Of a stretch of 64,000 bases of DNA, positions 8,460-16,330 are shown piece by piece. The notes under the pieces are model-generated. The model did no database searches, was not told the DNA's origin, and saw only the letters and a list, made by a program, of their open reading frames with translations. The position numbers were made by a program, and so were the translations under genes. How positions within the stretch are numbered: the first letter of the stretch is position 1; the number at the start of each line of letters is the position of its first letter. This stretch comes from Leptospira jelokensis (lineage in GTDB: Bacteria > Spirochaetota > Leptospiria > Leptospirales > Leptospiraceae), in assembly GCF_004769635.1 (NCBI RefSeq), contig NZ_RQGH01000028.1:1-64000 (forward strand). The letters run 5' to 3'.

Positions 8460-9474
8460 AACGCATCAGACCACGGTAACAATCCTTCGCTACGTGGCCT
8501 CCATCCGCAAACGCATTACAAGAGTAAGAGGGATCATTTTTTAATTTCAGAATGGAATAATTGTATTTGGATGTGATCTCATTCACTTCTTTTTCCCAAT
8601 AACCAACTAGAGATTCTTTTTCCATTAACGATTCAAAATCTGGGGAAGACAAGGGCCATACGACTACCACTTTGATACCTTCCTGATTCAACCTCGAAAG
8701 AATTTTTTCATAAAATCCAAATTGCATTCCACTCCTTTGGTAGGAGGCAAACAACCAATCCAAGGTTCTGTGGCTTGTTTGTAATAATGAATTCGAGTTT
8801 TTCTCCATATAATTGTCGATAGGCGAAAGTCCATTTCCATTATGCGATAATATATAATCGTAAGTCGCTTTGTGCATCTCAAAAGCATTGGTTAAATATG
8901 GATTTTTGTAATTTTTCCACATTTGGTCGAGGTATGGTTTGTAAGTACCCACCGCAAAAAGTTTGCGCCCAAGGTAAAAAGAAACATAGTCTTTTCCAAA
9001 CAATTGGATATTAGAAAACACATACCCTAAGTCAAAACTATAGGTTAAATTGGAACTTTTGAATACAGAGTTTTGGTTGAACTGGTTTGGGTCTGTTTCC
9101 ATGATCACAAGATCAGGTTTGATGCCAGCATCCAAAAGTTTTGTTAATTGGTAATCATAATAAGCAGGAGTTGTTACGGCTGAAGAAAGGTTATAAATCT
9201 CCCACTCTGGGTAAAACGAAACCAATTCATCATGATCAAAGTACAAAAGGCGGGAAGAACCCAAAATCAACATGATTTTTTTCGTTTTTGCCTCTCCAAT
9301 CCCAGATTTTTTTTGGATGAGAGAATCCAAAAAGTCAGCTTTTGCTTTGTAGTTAACCGCCGTTAGGTCAATCTTTGTAATGATTTGCACATAAGGGATT
9401 CTAAAAATTGAATCCACACAAAACAAAAAAACTAAAAGAAAAACTGGGTAAAAAAGGAACCGTGCCTTGAGCAT
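8413..9474 (-). CDS. DUF1574-type SGNH-like exported protein
   Basis: The 353-residue protein starts with a membrane anchor (residues 5-22) and resembles the DUF1574 family, which is abundant in Leptospira. Active-site-like elements are G72-S73-S74 (MLILGSSRLLYF) and D324-G-G-H327 (FADGGHVAKDC), the Ser and Asp-His ends of an SGNH fold; VIMETDPNQFN and VVVVWPLSSP are internal strand segments. Members of this fold deacylate or acylate lipids and glycans, but the substrate here is unknown. It sits alone on the minus strand, converging on the M30-like protease, with which it overlaps 47 bases at the 3' end. It has a counterpart at 1486-3069. Confidence 0.75.
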   Translation of the reverse strand: MLKARFLFYPVFLLVFLFCVDSIFRIPYVQIITKIDLTAVNYKAKADFLDSLIQKKSGIGEAKTKKIMLILGSSRLLYFDHDELVSFYPEWEIYNLSSAVTTPAYYDYQLTKLLDAGIKPDLVIMETDPNQFNQNSVFKSSNLTYSFDLGYVFSNIQLFGKDYVSFYLGRKLFAVGTYKPYLDQMWKNYKNPYLTNAFEMHKATYDYILSHNGNGLSPIDNYMEKNSNSLLQTSHRTLDWLFASYQRSGMQFGFYEKILSRLNQEGIKVVVVWPLSSPDFESLMEKESLVGYWEKEVNEITSKYNYSILKLKNDPSYSCNAFADGGHVAKDCYRGLMRSILLEYFRKYEPNRL

Positions 9475-9522
9475 ATCTGAAAGGAGAAAGGAAACGGATT
9501 AAAATGTAAAGCGAATTGAGAA

Positions 9523-9548
9523 CCTCCCCCAGACTTTCGAATGAGGGA
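9523..9548 (-). terminator. Stem-loop after the small helical protein gene
   Basis: CTCCC at 9523-9527 and GGGAG at 9544-9548 can pair around a loop of 16 bases, with CCCA/TGAG partly extending the stem. It lies immediately downstream of the stop (9557) of the minus-strand gene at 9557-9919. There is no clear T-tract, so factor-independent termination is only a suggestion. Confidence 0.35.
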
Positions 9549-9556
9549 GAAAGTGT

Positions 9557-9919
9557 TTATGCTACTTGTGTGCGAGCAAGTTTACGTTTCTTTTTAAGAC
9601 TGAGGAACCAATCATCAGCCTTACGAACATGGCTCACTAATTTTTTCACGTGTTCTCTATTCTCTGGATTTAAGATTTCACGTGCTTCTTGGATGATTTC
9701 TTCCACTGTTTTCACGTGGAAAGTGAAATAACTAGTAAAAAGTTCGTAATACTCTCTATCAGTGTTTTCCCAATCTTTTGATTGGATATCATCAAAAAAC
9801 TCAGTTAACTGTGGTATGTCGATCTCAGGTGTCGCATCAAAATGATTGTTCATCATTGCGATACGGTCTGTTATATCAGTTAATTTCTGGAAATAAGATT
9901 CCAATTCAGGATATTCCAT
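9557..9919 (-). CDS. Small conserved-looking helical protein, unknown function
   Basis: I do not recognise this 120-residue protein. It is acidic in the first two thirds, then ends in a basic cluster (LKKKRKLARTQ). It has no signal peptide or membrane helix and looks all-helical, with heptad-like spacing. A strong ribosome site AAGGAGGG lies about 9 bases before the ATG at 9919, which supports a real and well-translated gene. It stands after the SRPBCC gene of the minus-strand run but behind a 58-base gap, so it may be transcribed separately or with that run. Confidence 0.65.
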   Translation of the reverse strand: MEYPELESYFQKLTDITDRIAMMNNHFDATPEIDIPQLTEFFDDIQSKDWENTDREYYELFTSYFTFHVKTVEEIIQEAREILNPENREHVKKLVSHVRKADDWFLSLKKKRKLARTQVA

Positions 9920-9977
9920 CTTCCAACCCTCCTTAACAACCCTTACTTTTACCAGGATTTTAGAAAGGGTCGAGAGA

Positions 9978-10505
9978 TCAAGTTTTTTTCATAAATTTGC
10001 TGATATCTGGATTTTGTTTTAAGAAGTCTTTTAAGTGTACAGCTTGTCCGTCCCATGCCTCTTTGGCACCATCTAGCCATACTTGTGAAGAATCATTGTC
10101 AGGAAACCCCCCATTAACAATCGTTAATTTGGATTGATTTGGTCCCGAACTTTCAAATAATAACTGTAAAAAAATATCACCAGCAGGATGGTCTTTCCAT
10201 TCCATCACAAGTTCTTTTAATGGTTCAATTTTTTTATACACTCCATGTGATGTGAAATTCCCTTCGAGACCTAATTCCCAAGTCCAAGAAAACTCACCTC
10301 CCACTTTTGGTCTTCCCCTCACCTCATCTGCCAACCAATGCACTAACACTTCATAAACGGTGACCGCTGACCACAATCGTTCAATCGGTTCATCAAATGT
10401 AAAAACAGACTTGGTTTCTCTCATAGACAGAGAGATACGGTTTTCATTTGGTTTGGCAAGATGTTTTTTAGGGAAATGACTACCAATGGATCGAAATTCA
10501 TCCAT
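9978..10505 (-). CDS. SRPBCC (AHSA1/START-like) lipid-binding-fold protein
   Basis: From the ATG at 10505 this is 175 residues. The core SVFTFDEPIERLWSAVTVYEVLVHWL, then EWDLGGEFSWTWE-type and LVMEWKDHPAG segments match the SRPBCC fold in its AHSA1 branch (cavity-forming beta sheet wrapped on a long helix, ending in WDGQAVHLKDFL). Such proteins bind hydrophobic ligands or act as small chaperones. It follows the Cfa homologue by 32 bases, so it may handle the lipid product or precursor. The frame is open to 10637, but those residues overlap the Cfa gene and look like a shadow; ATG 10424 (MRETKS) is a shorter alternative. Confidence 0.7.
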   Translation of the reverse strand: MDEFRSIGSHFPKKHLAKPNENRISLSMRETKSVFTFDEPIERLWSAVTVYEVLVHWLADEVRGRPKVGGEFSWTWELGLEGNFTSHGVYKKIEPLKELVMEWKDHPAGDIFLQLLFESSGPNQSKLTIVNGGFPDNDSSQVWLDGAKEAWDGQAVHLKDFLKQNPDISKFMKKT

Positions 10506-10537
10506 CCATTGGTAGATTCGAATTTCTAATTCGAAGA

Positions 10538-11851
10538 TTAGATGTTTAGGTTGTTGGGTCTGACATAAACAGATTGTATCACACTGATGTTTCGCATTTG
10601 GAACGCAGCAGCACAATATGCTAAGTAGTACCTCCACTTACGGATAAACGTTTCACTATACCCTTGTTGTCTCACCAAAGCCAAATTGTCTTCAAAGGCA
10701 CGTAACCAAATCCGAAGCGTTTTTGCGTAACTCAGACCCATATCTTCCAAATGGTGTAAGTACATATCGCCTGTGCGGTTGATTGCTTGGTTCATTCGGC
10801 CAATCGAAGGTAATAATGAACCTGGGAAAATGTGTTTTTGGATGAAATCAATCCCCTTTTTGAAAGCTGTGAACCTAGAGTCAGGGCATGTGATCACTTG
10901 GAGTGCCATGATCCCATCCTGTGTGAGTAAGTCCTGGCATTTTTGGAAAAAGGTTTCATAAAAGGCGTCACCGACTGCTTCTAACATTTCTACAGACACT
11001 AATTTTGTGAACTTACCCTCAATTTTTCGGTAGTCTTGGATCCGAATCTCAATTTTGTCTGACAAACCTTCGTTTGCAATTCGTTCTTTTGCATATTTGT
11101 ATTGTTCTTCAGACAGAGTAACAGTCGTTACTTTACATCCATAATTTTTTGCCGCATGGATGGATAAAAATCCCCATCCACTCCCAATTTCCAATAAATG
11201 GTCGTTCGGATTTAATTTTAACTTTTGGCAGAGTTTATCTACCTTCGTGGTTTGTGCTTCTTCTAAAGTTTGGTCAAGTGACTCAAAATAAGCAGAACTA
11301 TAGGTCATCGTAGGATCTAAGAATAGTTTATAAAAACGATTTCCTAAATCGTAATGTTCTACAATGTTTTTTTTACTTCCCGTAAGTGTATTCCTTCTTA
11401 GGAAATGTAAGAATTTATTTCCCAAATTGAACAAATCCAAATGGAAAAGTTTTTTCTTAGCACCTGATAAATTAGGGGCTTCATCCACATTCAAAATAAA
11501 CCATGATATCACGTTTTCAATGGAGTCTGTGTCCCAATCACCAGTGAGATAGGATTCAGAAAAACCAATATCACCATGTAATACAGATTTTTTGAAGAAA
11601 ACAGGGTCTTTCACGTGGATGATAGCGGAGTGGAATTTTGGTTCGAAATCGCTATTCGAATCTCCGAGCACCACCTGCTCCCCGTTAGGTAGAATCATTC
11701 GCAATGATCCCCTTTTCATGGAACTCATCGCTTTAAAAAATATCTTTTTGTAAATGGGATATTGTTCGGTGACCGTTTTATCCTTTAGTTCTGTAAAAAG
11801 TTCTGAATCAATCGTTTCTTGTAAAAGGGACTGGTTCGCTGATTTTTCCAA
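10538..11851 (-). CDS. Cyclopropane-fatty-acyl-phospholipid synthase family methyltransferase
   Basis: This 437-residue SAM-dependent methyltransferase acts on unsaturated acyl chains of membrane phospholipids. Motif I is HLLEIGSGWGFLSIHAA, followed by CKVTTVTLSEEQYKYA and a post-I segment KLVSVEMLEAVG that are characteristic of the Cfa/mycolic-acid-methyltransferase family. The N-terminal 130 residues are the family's lipid-binding part. The start is TTG at 11851, supported by AGGAG 6 bases upstream, and overlaps the DUF1365 gene by 44 bases. With the FAD oxidoreductase and DUF1365 neighbours it may be a UfaM-like methylase instead of a true cyclopropane synthase; sequence alone does not separate the two. 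Confidence 0.85.
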   Translation of the reverse strand: MEKSANQSLLQETIDSELFTELKDKTVTEQYPIYKKIFFKAMSSMKRGSLRMILPNGEQVVLGDSNSDFEPKFHSAIIHVKDPVFFKKSVLHGDIGFSESYLTGDWDTDSIENVISWFILNVDEAPNLSGAKKKLFHLDLFNLGNKFLHFLRRNTLTGSKKNIVEHYDLGNRFYKLFLDPTMTYSSAYFESLDQTLEEAQTTKVDKLCQKLKLNPNDHLLEIGSGWGFLSIHAAKNYGCKVTTVTLSEEQYKYAKERIANEGLSDKIEIRIQDYRKIEGKFTKLVSVEMLEAVGDAFYETFFQKCQDLLTQDGIMALQVITCPDSRFTAFKKGIDFIQKHIFPGSLLPSIGRMNQAINRTGDMYLHHLEDMGLSYAKTLRIWLRAFEDNLALVRQQGYSETFIRKWRYYLAYCAAAFQMRNISVIQSVYVRPNNLNI

Positions 11852-12629
11852 GGGGAACTCCTGTTTGTTTCTCTAAGTTTTGGTGTTTCTTTATATAAGG
11901 AATTTTTTTGATCCACAACTTGAAGGCTTGCCAATGAATCAATGTTATTATTTTGACGGTAATAAATGGAAATTGGATGAAAAGTTTTAATAAGGATTGG
12001 GTCTTAAATGGGATTTTTTTTCCGATAAAGGATGTGATTAAAATCCGTTTCCCAGCTTCATAAGAGTCGACTCCAATCTGTAATTTTTCATTGGGAACAT
12101 TCAATCGAAATTCGAATTCAGAATCCAAAGGGATAAAAGGTGAGACATAAAAATGTTTTGGTTCTCGTATGAACACTTCTGGGTCTGCAATTGTACCTTT
12201 CCCTGTTTGGAATTTACCAATGTATGGTTTGATTTCCCCAAAGGTATTCCCAACTTCTGCAATGGCGATGAGTGGTGCTCCCTCTGGAGTAAAACAAAAA
12301 TAAAAACTTACCGGGTTAAACACATAACCAAGTACCCGAAAATTGGTTAAAAGGTAAATTTTTCCGAAAGGACCTTTCACTCCAGACGCTTCCAAAAACG
12401 CTTTCACATTGTCATAGGTTGTCTGTTTTCCAAATTGCAAATGGTCTTTGTCGAAGTAAGAAAATAAATTCCACCGATTCCGCGAGAAAAACAAACTTTT
12501 GTGGGACAACTGGTCTATTTCTTCCAAATCAATATAAAAATTAAAGATTTTATATTGGAATTTGTTTTGGGTCGGAGCGGTACGCATATGGAATACGTCC
12601 GCTTCATACATACATGAATTTAGGTCCAT
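11808..12629 (-). CDS. DUF1365 family protein
   Basis: The 273-residue protein shows DUF1365 hallmarks: a start with C-Y-E-A-D-V-F-H-M-R (chromosome-encoded 'yeg/H-R' opening), FNFYIDLEEID, LLTNFRVLGYVFNPVSFYFC and EVGNTFGE. These proteins are almost always encoded between an FAD oxidoreductase and a Cfa-like methyltransferase, and their biochemical role is unknown. The hydrophobic C-terminal half (FPFITVKIITLIHWQAFKLW) may lie on the membrane. I prefer the ATG at 12629, with GAG six bases ahead, which overlaps the upstream FAD gene by 10 bases; an open frame begins at 12656. Confidence 0.85.
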   Translation of the reverse strand: MDLNSCMYEADVFHMRTAPTQNKFQYKIFNFYIDLEEIDQLSHKSLFFSRNRWNLFSYFDKDHLQFGKQTTYDNVKAFLEASGVKGPFGKIYLLTNFRVLGYVFNPVSFYFCFTPEGAPLIAIAEVGNTFGEIKPYIGKFQTGKGTIADPEVFIREPKHFYVSPFIPLDSEFEFRLNVPNEKLQIGVDSYEAGKRILITSFIGKKIPFKTQSLLKLFIQFPFITVKIITLIHWQAFKLWIKKIPYIKKHQNLEKQTGVPLGKISEPVPFTRND

Positions 12630-13891
12630 GGATCTCGTTTTAAAATGCTTTTGCAAACGTTCACTGCAGATAAAAATCCATCTTCGTGGAATCCGTAACG
12701 GAAATAAGCACCCGCATAATAAATGGGCCCTTCCTCGTTTAACTTCGGCAAACGGCTCTGTCCAAGGGAAGCTTCCACAGAAAAAAGTGGGTGTTCATAA
12801 TCAATTTTTTTGATTAGGTGGCTTTTTTTCACACGGTCTGGGTCATTGATGGTTACAAAATAGTTTTGTTTCTTCGAAACATTTTGCAAACGATTCATCC
12901 AATAGATGGTAAAAGGTTCCTGTTTCCCATTTTGCCCTTCCAAAATTTTATAGTTCCAACTCGACCAACAGGATTTGATCGTTGGCATGTCTGAATCATC
13001 GGTATGTAGGGTGGCTGTATTGTGTTGGTATTTGTAAAGTGGCAATAATTCTTGTTCGAGTTTGGTCGGATTTTGTAAAAGTTTGGCAGACAAATGCCCA
13101 TGTGTTGCCAGTAACACTTTGTCAAACACTTCCTTTTTCCCTTCCGGTAAACTTAGTTCCACTTTTCCATTTGGCAATCGAGTGACGGCCTCTACAGCTG
13201 TATTCAATCGGAAACGGTTTTGGATGGGAGGGATGATTCGTTTCACATATTCTTTCGAACCACCATCCACCGTATACCATTGGTGTTGGGTATTTAAGCC
13301 CAAAAATCCATGGTTATAAAAAAAGCGAATGAGGGATTTGGCCGGAAATTCCAACATCAAATCAGGTGGTGTCGACCAAACTGCAGAACTCATAGGAACC
13401 AAATAGTAGTTCAGGATGTCCTTACCATACCCAAAGGTCTGCATATAACGCCCTAAGTTCCAATCATCATAGGTAGGGTTGTCCAATATTTTTGGGGCGT
13501 TCGAATTGAACCGATCGATCTCCAGTAACATCTTCAAATAACGAGGTCGGAATAAATTTCTTTTTTGTGCAAATAAACCTGAGAGGCCTGATCCACAAAA
13601 CTCAAGTTTGGTGGGATCATGTTGGACACTGAATGACATGTCAGATTTTTTAGTCGGCACACCTAAGGTTTGGAACAAACGTAATAAATTTGGATACGTG
13701 ACATGATTGAAGACAATGAACCCAGTATCGATGGGGATTTGGATCCCATCTTCTTCTACCATCACTGTATTGGTATGACCACCTATGTAATCGGCAGAGT
13801 CAAAAATTGTTAAATCAAAATGATTTTTTAAAAAGTAAGCAGAACCCAATCCTGCGATTCCAGTTCCGACAATTGCTAATGTTTCTTTCAC
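12620..13891 (-). CDS. FAD-dependent amine-oxidase-type oxidoreductase
   Basis: This 423-residue flavoprotein begins with the dinucleotide-binding motif TLAIVGTGIAGLGSAYFL and the following acidic residue of FDLTIFDSADYIGGHT, both typical of the amine oxidase/phytoene desaturase superfamily. The C-terminal FAD motif is EGPIYYAGAYFRYGFHEDG. Its conserved partners are DUF1365 and Cfa. In Rhodobacter a similar group (Ufa proteins) builds furan fatty acids, so this could be the lipid-oxidising or desaturating member, but that is inference. It is the first of the lipid-modification block and begins 10 bases downstream of the near-palindrome at 13901-13920; pyrF upstream ends at 13918. Confidence 0.8.
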   Translation of the reverse strand: MKETLAIVGTGIAGLGSAYFLKNHFDLTIFDSADYIGGHTNTVMVEEDGIQIPIDTGFIVFNHVTYPNLLRLFQTLGVPTKKSDMSFSVQHDPTKLEFCGSGLSGLFAQKRNLFRPRYLKMLLEIDRFNSNAPKILDNPTYDDWNLGRYMQTFGYGKDILNYYLVPMSSAVWSTPPDLMLEFPAKSLIRFFYNHGFLGLNTQHQWYTVDGGSKEYVKRIIPPIQNRFRLNTAVEAVTRLPNGKVELSLPEGKKEVFDKVLLATHGHLSAKLLQNPTKLEQELLPLYKYQHNTATLHTDDSDMPTIKSCWSSWNYKILEGQNGKQEPFTIYWMNRLQNVSKKQNYFVTINDPDRVKKSHLIKKIDYEHPLFSVEASLGQSRLPKLNEEGPIYYAGAYFRYGFHEDGFLSAVNVCKSILKRDPWT

Positions 13892-13900
13892 TTGTTTCCC

Positions 13901-13920
13901 TAATGGTCATTAGACCGTTA
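13901..13920. promoter_or_regulatory. 20-bp near-palindrome, candidate operator
   Basis: TAATGGTCATTAGACCGTTA has arms TAATGGTC/GACCGTTA with a single non-Watson-Crick position. It overlaps the pyrF stop codon and sits 10 bases before the start of the FAD oxidoreductase gene, so it could be a regulator site controlling the FAD-DUF1365-Cfa-SRPBCC block. I cannot name the regulator. A weak hairpin in RNA is the alternative reading. Confidence 0.4.
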
Positions 13921-14736
13921 CGAAAAGAGTTGGTTCATTTGCAAATGGACTTCTTCCGCTTTCTTTTTTGAAACTTCACCATAATTTTCGGAAGTTGTGC
14001 TTAATGTGATGCCACGAGAAGAATTGATCAGTGCATCTTTTCCAGAGGCATTCAAAATCGATTCTAAATCTCCGCCTTGGGCACCATACCCTGGGATGAG
14101 AAAACATAAATCTTTATGACGGTTACGAAGGGATTGGATCTCTTGTGGATGGGTACCTCCCACAACAAGGCCAATTTGTCCTGGGTAGGTTTCGGAAAGT
14201 TTTGCCATTTGGTCACTCACCTCTTCATAGAGGTAGAGACCACTGCCTTCGGTTTTCAGTTTTTGGAGATCCCGTGAGCTTGGATTGGAGGTTAACCCAA
14301 GTACAAATAGATAACCACCCAAATCAAGATAGGGTTCCAAACTATCTCGGCCCATATAAGGGTTCACTGTTAAAGCATCCACCTTTAGGGTTTGGAAAAA
14401 ATACTTCGCATACTCTTTTGCCGTGTTCGCTAGATCACCACGTTTCGCATCCATAACGATGGGGACCTCTGGTGAAACCTCTTGCATCAGGTGGACCATA
14501 TGTTCTAATGCAAAATACCCTTCTGGTCCGAAACGTTCAAAGAATGCGATATTGGGTTTCCAAGAAACAGCAAAGGGGTTGGTGTACCGAACAATGGTTT
14601 CGGAAAAATGGACTAGTGGGGATTTGGATTCCAGACATACCTTGGGTAATTTTTCTAATTCCGGATCAATGCCAATGCAAAGTTGGGAGCGTAACTGGTC
14701 ACGACGGGCATGGAACTTTGGTAAAAATGAGGTCAT
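13918..14736 (-). CDS. pyrF: Orotidine 5'-phosphate decarboxylase (class 2)
   Basis: PyrF converts OMP to UMP, the last step of pyrimidine synthesis, in the cytoplasm. The catalytic signature PIVMDAKRGDLANTAKEYA (Asp-Lys-x-x-Asp array) is complete, followed by VDALTVNPYMG and a C-terminal VGGTHPQE/LIPGYGAQGGD segment that marks the class 2 (long, ~270-residue) enzymes. The length of 272 fits. The ATG at 14736 overlaps the stop of the HEGGH lipoprotein gene by four bases. It stands in the middle of a minus-strand run of envelope and lipid genes, with which it has no obvious functional link. Confidence 0.95.
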   Translation of the reverse strand: MTSFLPKFHARRDQLRSQLCIGIDPELEKLPKVCLESKSPLVHFSETIVRYTNPFAVSWKPNIAFFERFGPEGYFALEHMVHLMQEVSPEVPIVMDAKRGDLANTAKEYAKYFFQTLKVDALTVNPYMGRDSLEPYLDLGGYLFVLGLTSNPSSRDLQKLKTEGSGLYLYEEVSDQMAKLSETYPGQIGLVVGGTHPQEIQSLRNRHKDLCFLIPGYGAQGGDLESILNASGKDALINSSRGITLSTTSENYGEVSKKKAEEVHLQMNQLFS

Positions 14737-15611
14737 GGATTCGGTTTTATTTCCTTTATGGTTTTCTTTTGTTTGCGTTTTTCCATTTCGAGAGCGATGT
14801 CTCTTTTTTTGTAACGACCATAAATGTGGCCCGGGATGACCGTAAATGTAGTGATTGGGTTTACCACAACATCACCAATCGCTCCACCCACATAGGTCGC
14901 ATAGGCTGGGGTCAATAGTTCGTAGGAAGATTCCAATTGTGCCATATCATCCTTCTCTGCAAAGTAATTGAGTGCATCATCAGATGCCTTTGCTTCGTGG
15001 TACAAACTTCCTACGATTGGGATCGCATACACAGCCGCATATAACGTACGTTTTTCCCGTTGTGCAAAATCTTTTGCATGCCCACCTTCATGGATGGCAA
15101 CGGGAGGTAAATCTGAATACAAATTGATGGTGTTGGTAAAGGCATTGTAATGGTCACCACCGATGGTTCCCGCAAACAATCGACCTGGTAAAAACGTATA
15201 GGCAAGTAAAGAAAGAGATCCAAAAAAATAACGAACAACTGGATTGATATTTTGGTTTTTTGACAATCGTTTCCATTCCGACAAGGGAGCGTATTGGTTG
15301 AATCTGACTTTCACATCACGTAAGTTATTCTCTTTCATATAACGAATTAAATATTCTTTCGTTTCTTTGGAGATATGATGGTTGTCGGCTTTTCTGTCCC
15401 ACAAAACAATTTTGGAAGGAATCGAAAAAATCCAGTCCCCTGTTTTGTCCAAAATCCAAATTGGTTCCCCTTCTTCAAATTGGGGATCATCTTCTGTAAA
15501 TTCTGGACTAGGCAAATATGGATTCCCATAATTGTATTGTTTTTCTAACGAATAACAGTTGATAACCAATGCACCCAAACAAAATAAAAAAAGGATTGGA
15601 TAACGATTCAT
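14733..15611 (-). CDS. Lipoprotein with HEGGH zinc-peptidase-like motif
   Basis: This is an uncharacterised 292-residue lipoprotein (lipobox Cys19: LVINC). Residues 173-185 read IHEGGHAKDFAQR; H174-E-x-x-H178 is a zinc-metallopeptidase signature, and a downstream YHEAKASDDALNYF (about residue 206) offers a possible third ligand. The segment before it, FAGTIGGDHYNAFTNTINLYSD, resembles the strand/linker of gluzincins. A hydrophobic stretch precedes it (residues 129-145). The tail is strongly basic. I infer a membrane-tethered protease-like or scaffolding protein; the family is not known to me. It lies 4 bases into pyrF and 4 bases from the next lipoprotein gene, in one operon. Confidence 0.7.
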   Translation of the reverse strand: MNRYPILFLFCLGALVINCYSLEKQYNYGNPYLPSPEFTEDDPQFEEGEPIWILDKTGDWIFSIPSKIVLWDRKADNHHISKETKEYLIRYMKENNLRDVKVRFNQYAPLSEWKRLSKNQNINPVVRYFFGSLSLLAYTFLPGRLFAGTIGGDHYNAFTNTINLYSDLPPVAIHEGGHAKDFAQREKRTLYAAVYAIPIVGSLYHEAKASDDALNYFAEKDDMAQLESSYELLTPAYATYVGGAIGDVVVNPITTFTVIPGHIYGRYKKRDIALEMEKRKQKKTIKEIKPNP

Positions 15612-16330
15612 AACGAGTCAATGATTTCCTTTAACTTTGGATCCATCGGTTCTTCTGTTTTTGTTGTTTTCTTTTTTGGTGGAGTTTTGATTTCATCTTC
15701 TTTCATTTCCTTCCGATTGTTTTGGAAACCTGATGCCATCTCCAATTGGTTAAAAAACTCATTTACCGCATTTCGACCCAGTTGGTTGATTTGGTCTTCA
15801 CGGTTCCCACGAAATCCACTATAAGGTACATACCAAACCAAAGGTAGGATTGTGATCGTACTTCCGAGAAGATAACAATTGGTTACATGGGAAAGGATCT
15901 CATCATAATAATCAAACTCTTCTTGTGAAAATCCACGAATTTGGAAATTCCCTTTGAGGCGAACATAGGTTAAGTTTTCGTGGCATCGATCTAAGGTAAC
16001 CAATTCAAATGATTCAATCCTAATCTTCCCACCTTTTTCGATTAGGAGTGGGTACCTTTGTTCCCGAATGGACAATTCCTTCCGAATCAAATACGATAAG
16101 GGACCATATTCATTTTCTAAACTTTGGGCATCAAAAAAAAACGGATCAAATACTCCCATTTTCATTCGATTTTCATCTTTCACTTCAATTTGGATATGGT
16201 CCATTTTTTTGACAAAGTCGTATTCCTTTTCATTTGGAAACGACCGATACACCCGAAGGGATACATCACATCCCAAAAATAGAAAACAGGTAAGGGCAAT
16301 AAAAATTCTGAGTTTTTTCTCAAAACACAT
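15608..16330 (-). CDS. Lipoprotein, unknown function
   Basis: The 240-residue protein has a short signal peptide and lipobox ending at Cys21 (FLFLGC). The mature region contains only short strand-like segments and no motif that I recognise; a tail from about residue 205 is highly charged (KEMKEDEIKTPPKKKTTKT). It overlaps the HEGGH lipoprotein and the beta-barrel gene by 4 and 11 bases, so the three are likely co-translated and could form an envelope complex. This is inference from spacing only. Confidence 0.65.
   Translation of the reverse strand: MCFEKKLRIFIALTCFLFLGCDVSLRVYRSFPNEKEYDFVKKMDHIQIEVKDENRMKMGVFDPFFFDAQSLENEYGPLSYLIRKELSIREQRYPLLIEKGGKIRIESFELVTLDRCHENLTYVRLKGNFQIRGFSQEEFDYYDEILSHVTNCYLLGSTITILPLVWYVPYSGFRGNREDQINQLGRNAVNEFFNQLEMASGFQNNRKEMKEDEIKTPPKKKTTKTEEPMDPKLKEIIDSL

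Noticed and set aside
10506..10637. N-terminal Cys-rich extension of the SRPBCC frame
   Set aside because: The extra residues are antiparallel-free shadow of the Cfa gene end; ATG 10505 or 10424 leaves a normal SRPBCC domain.
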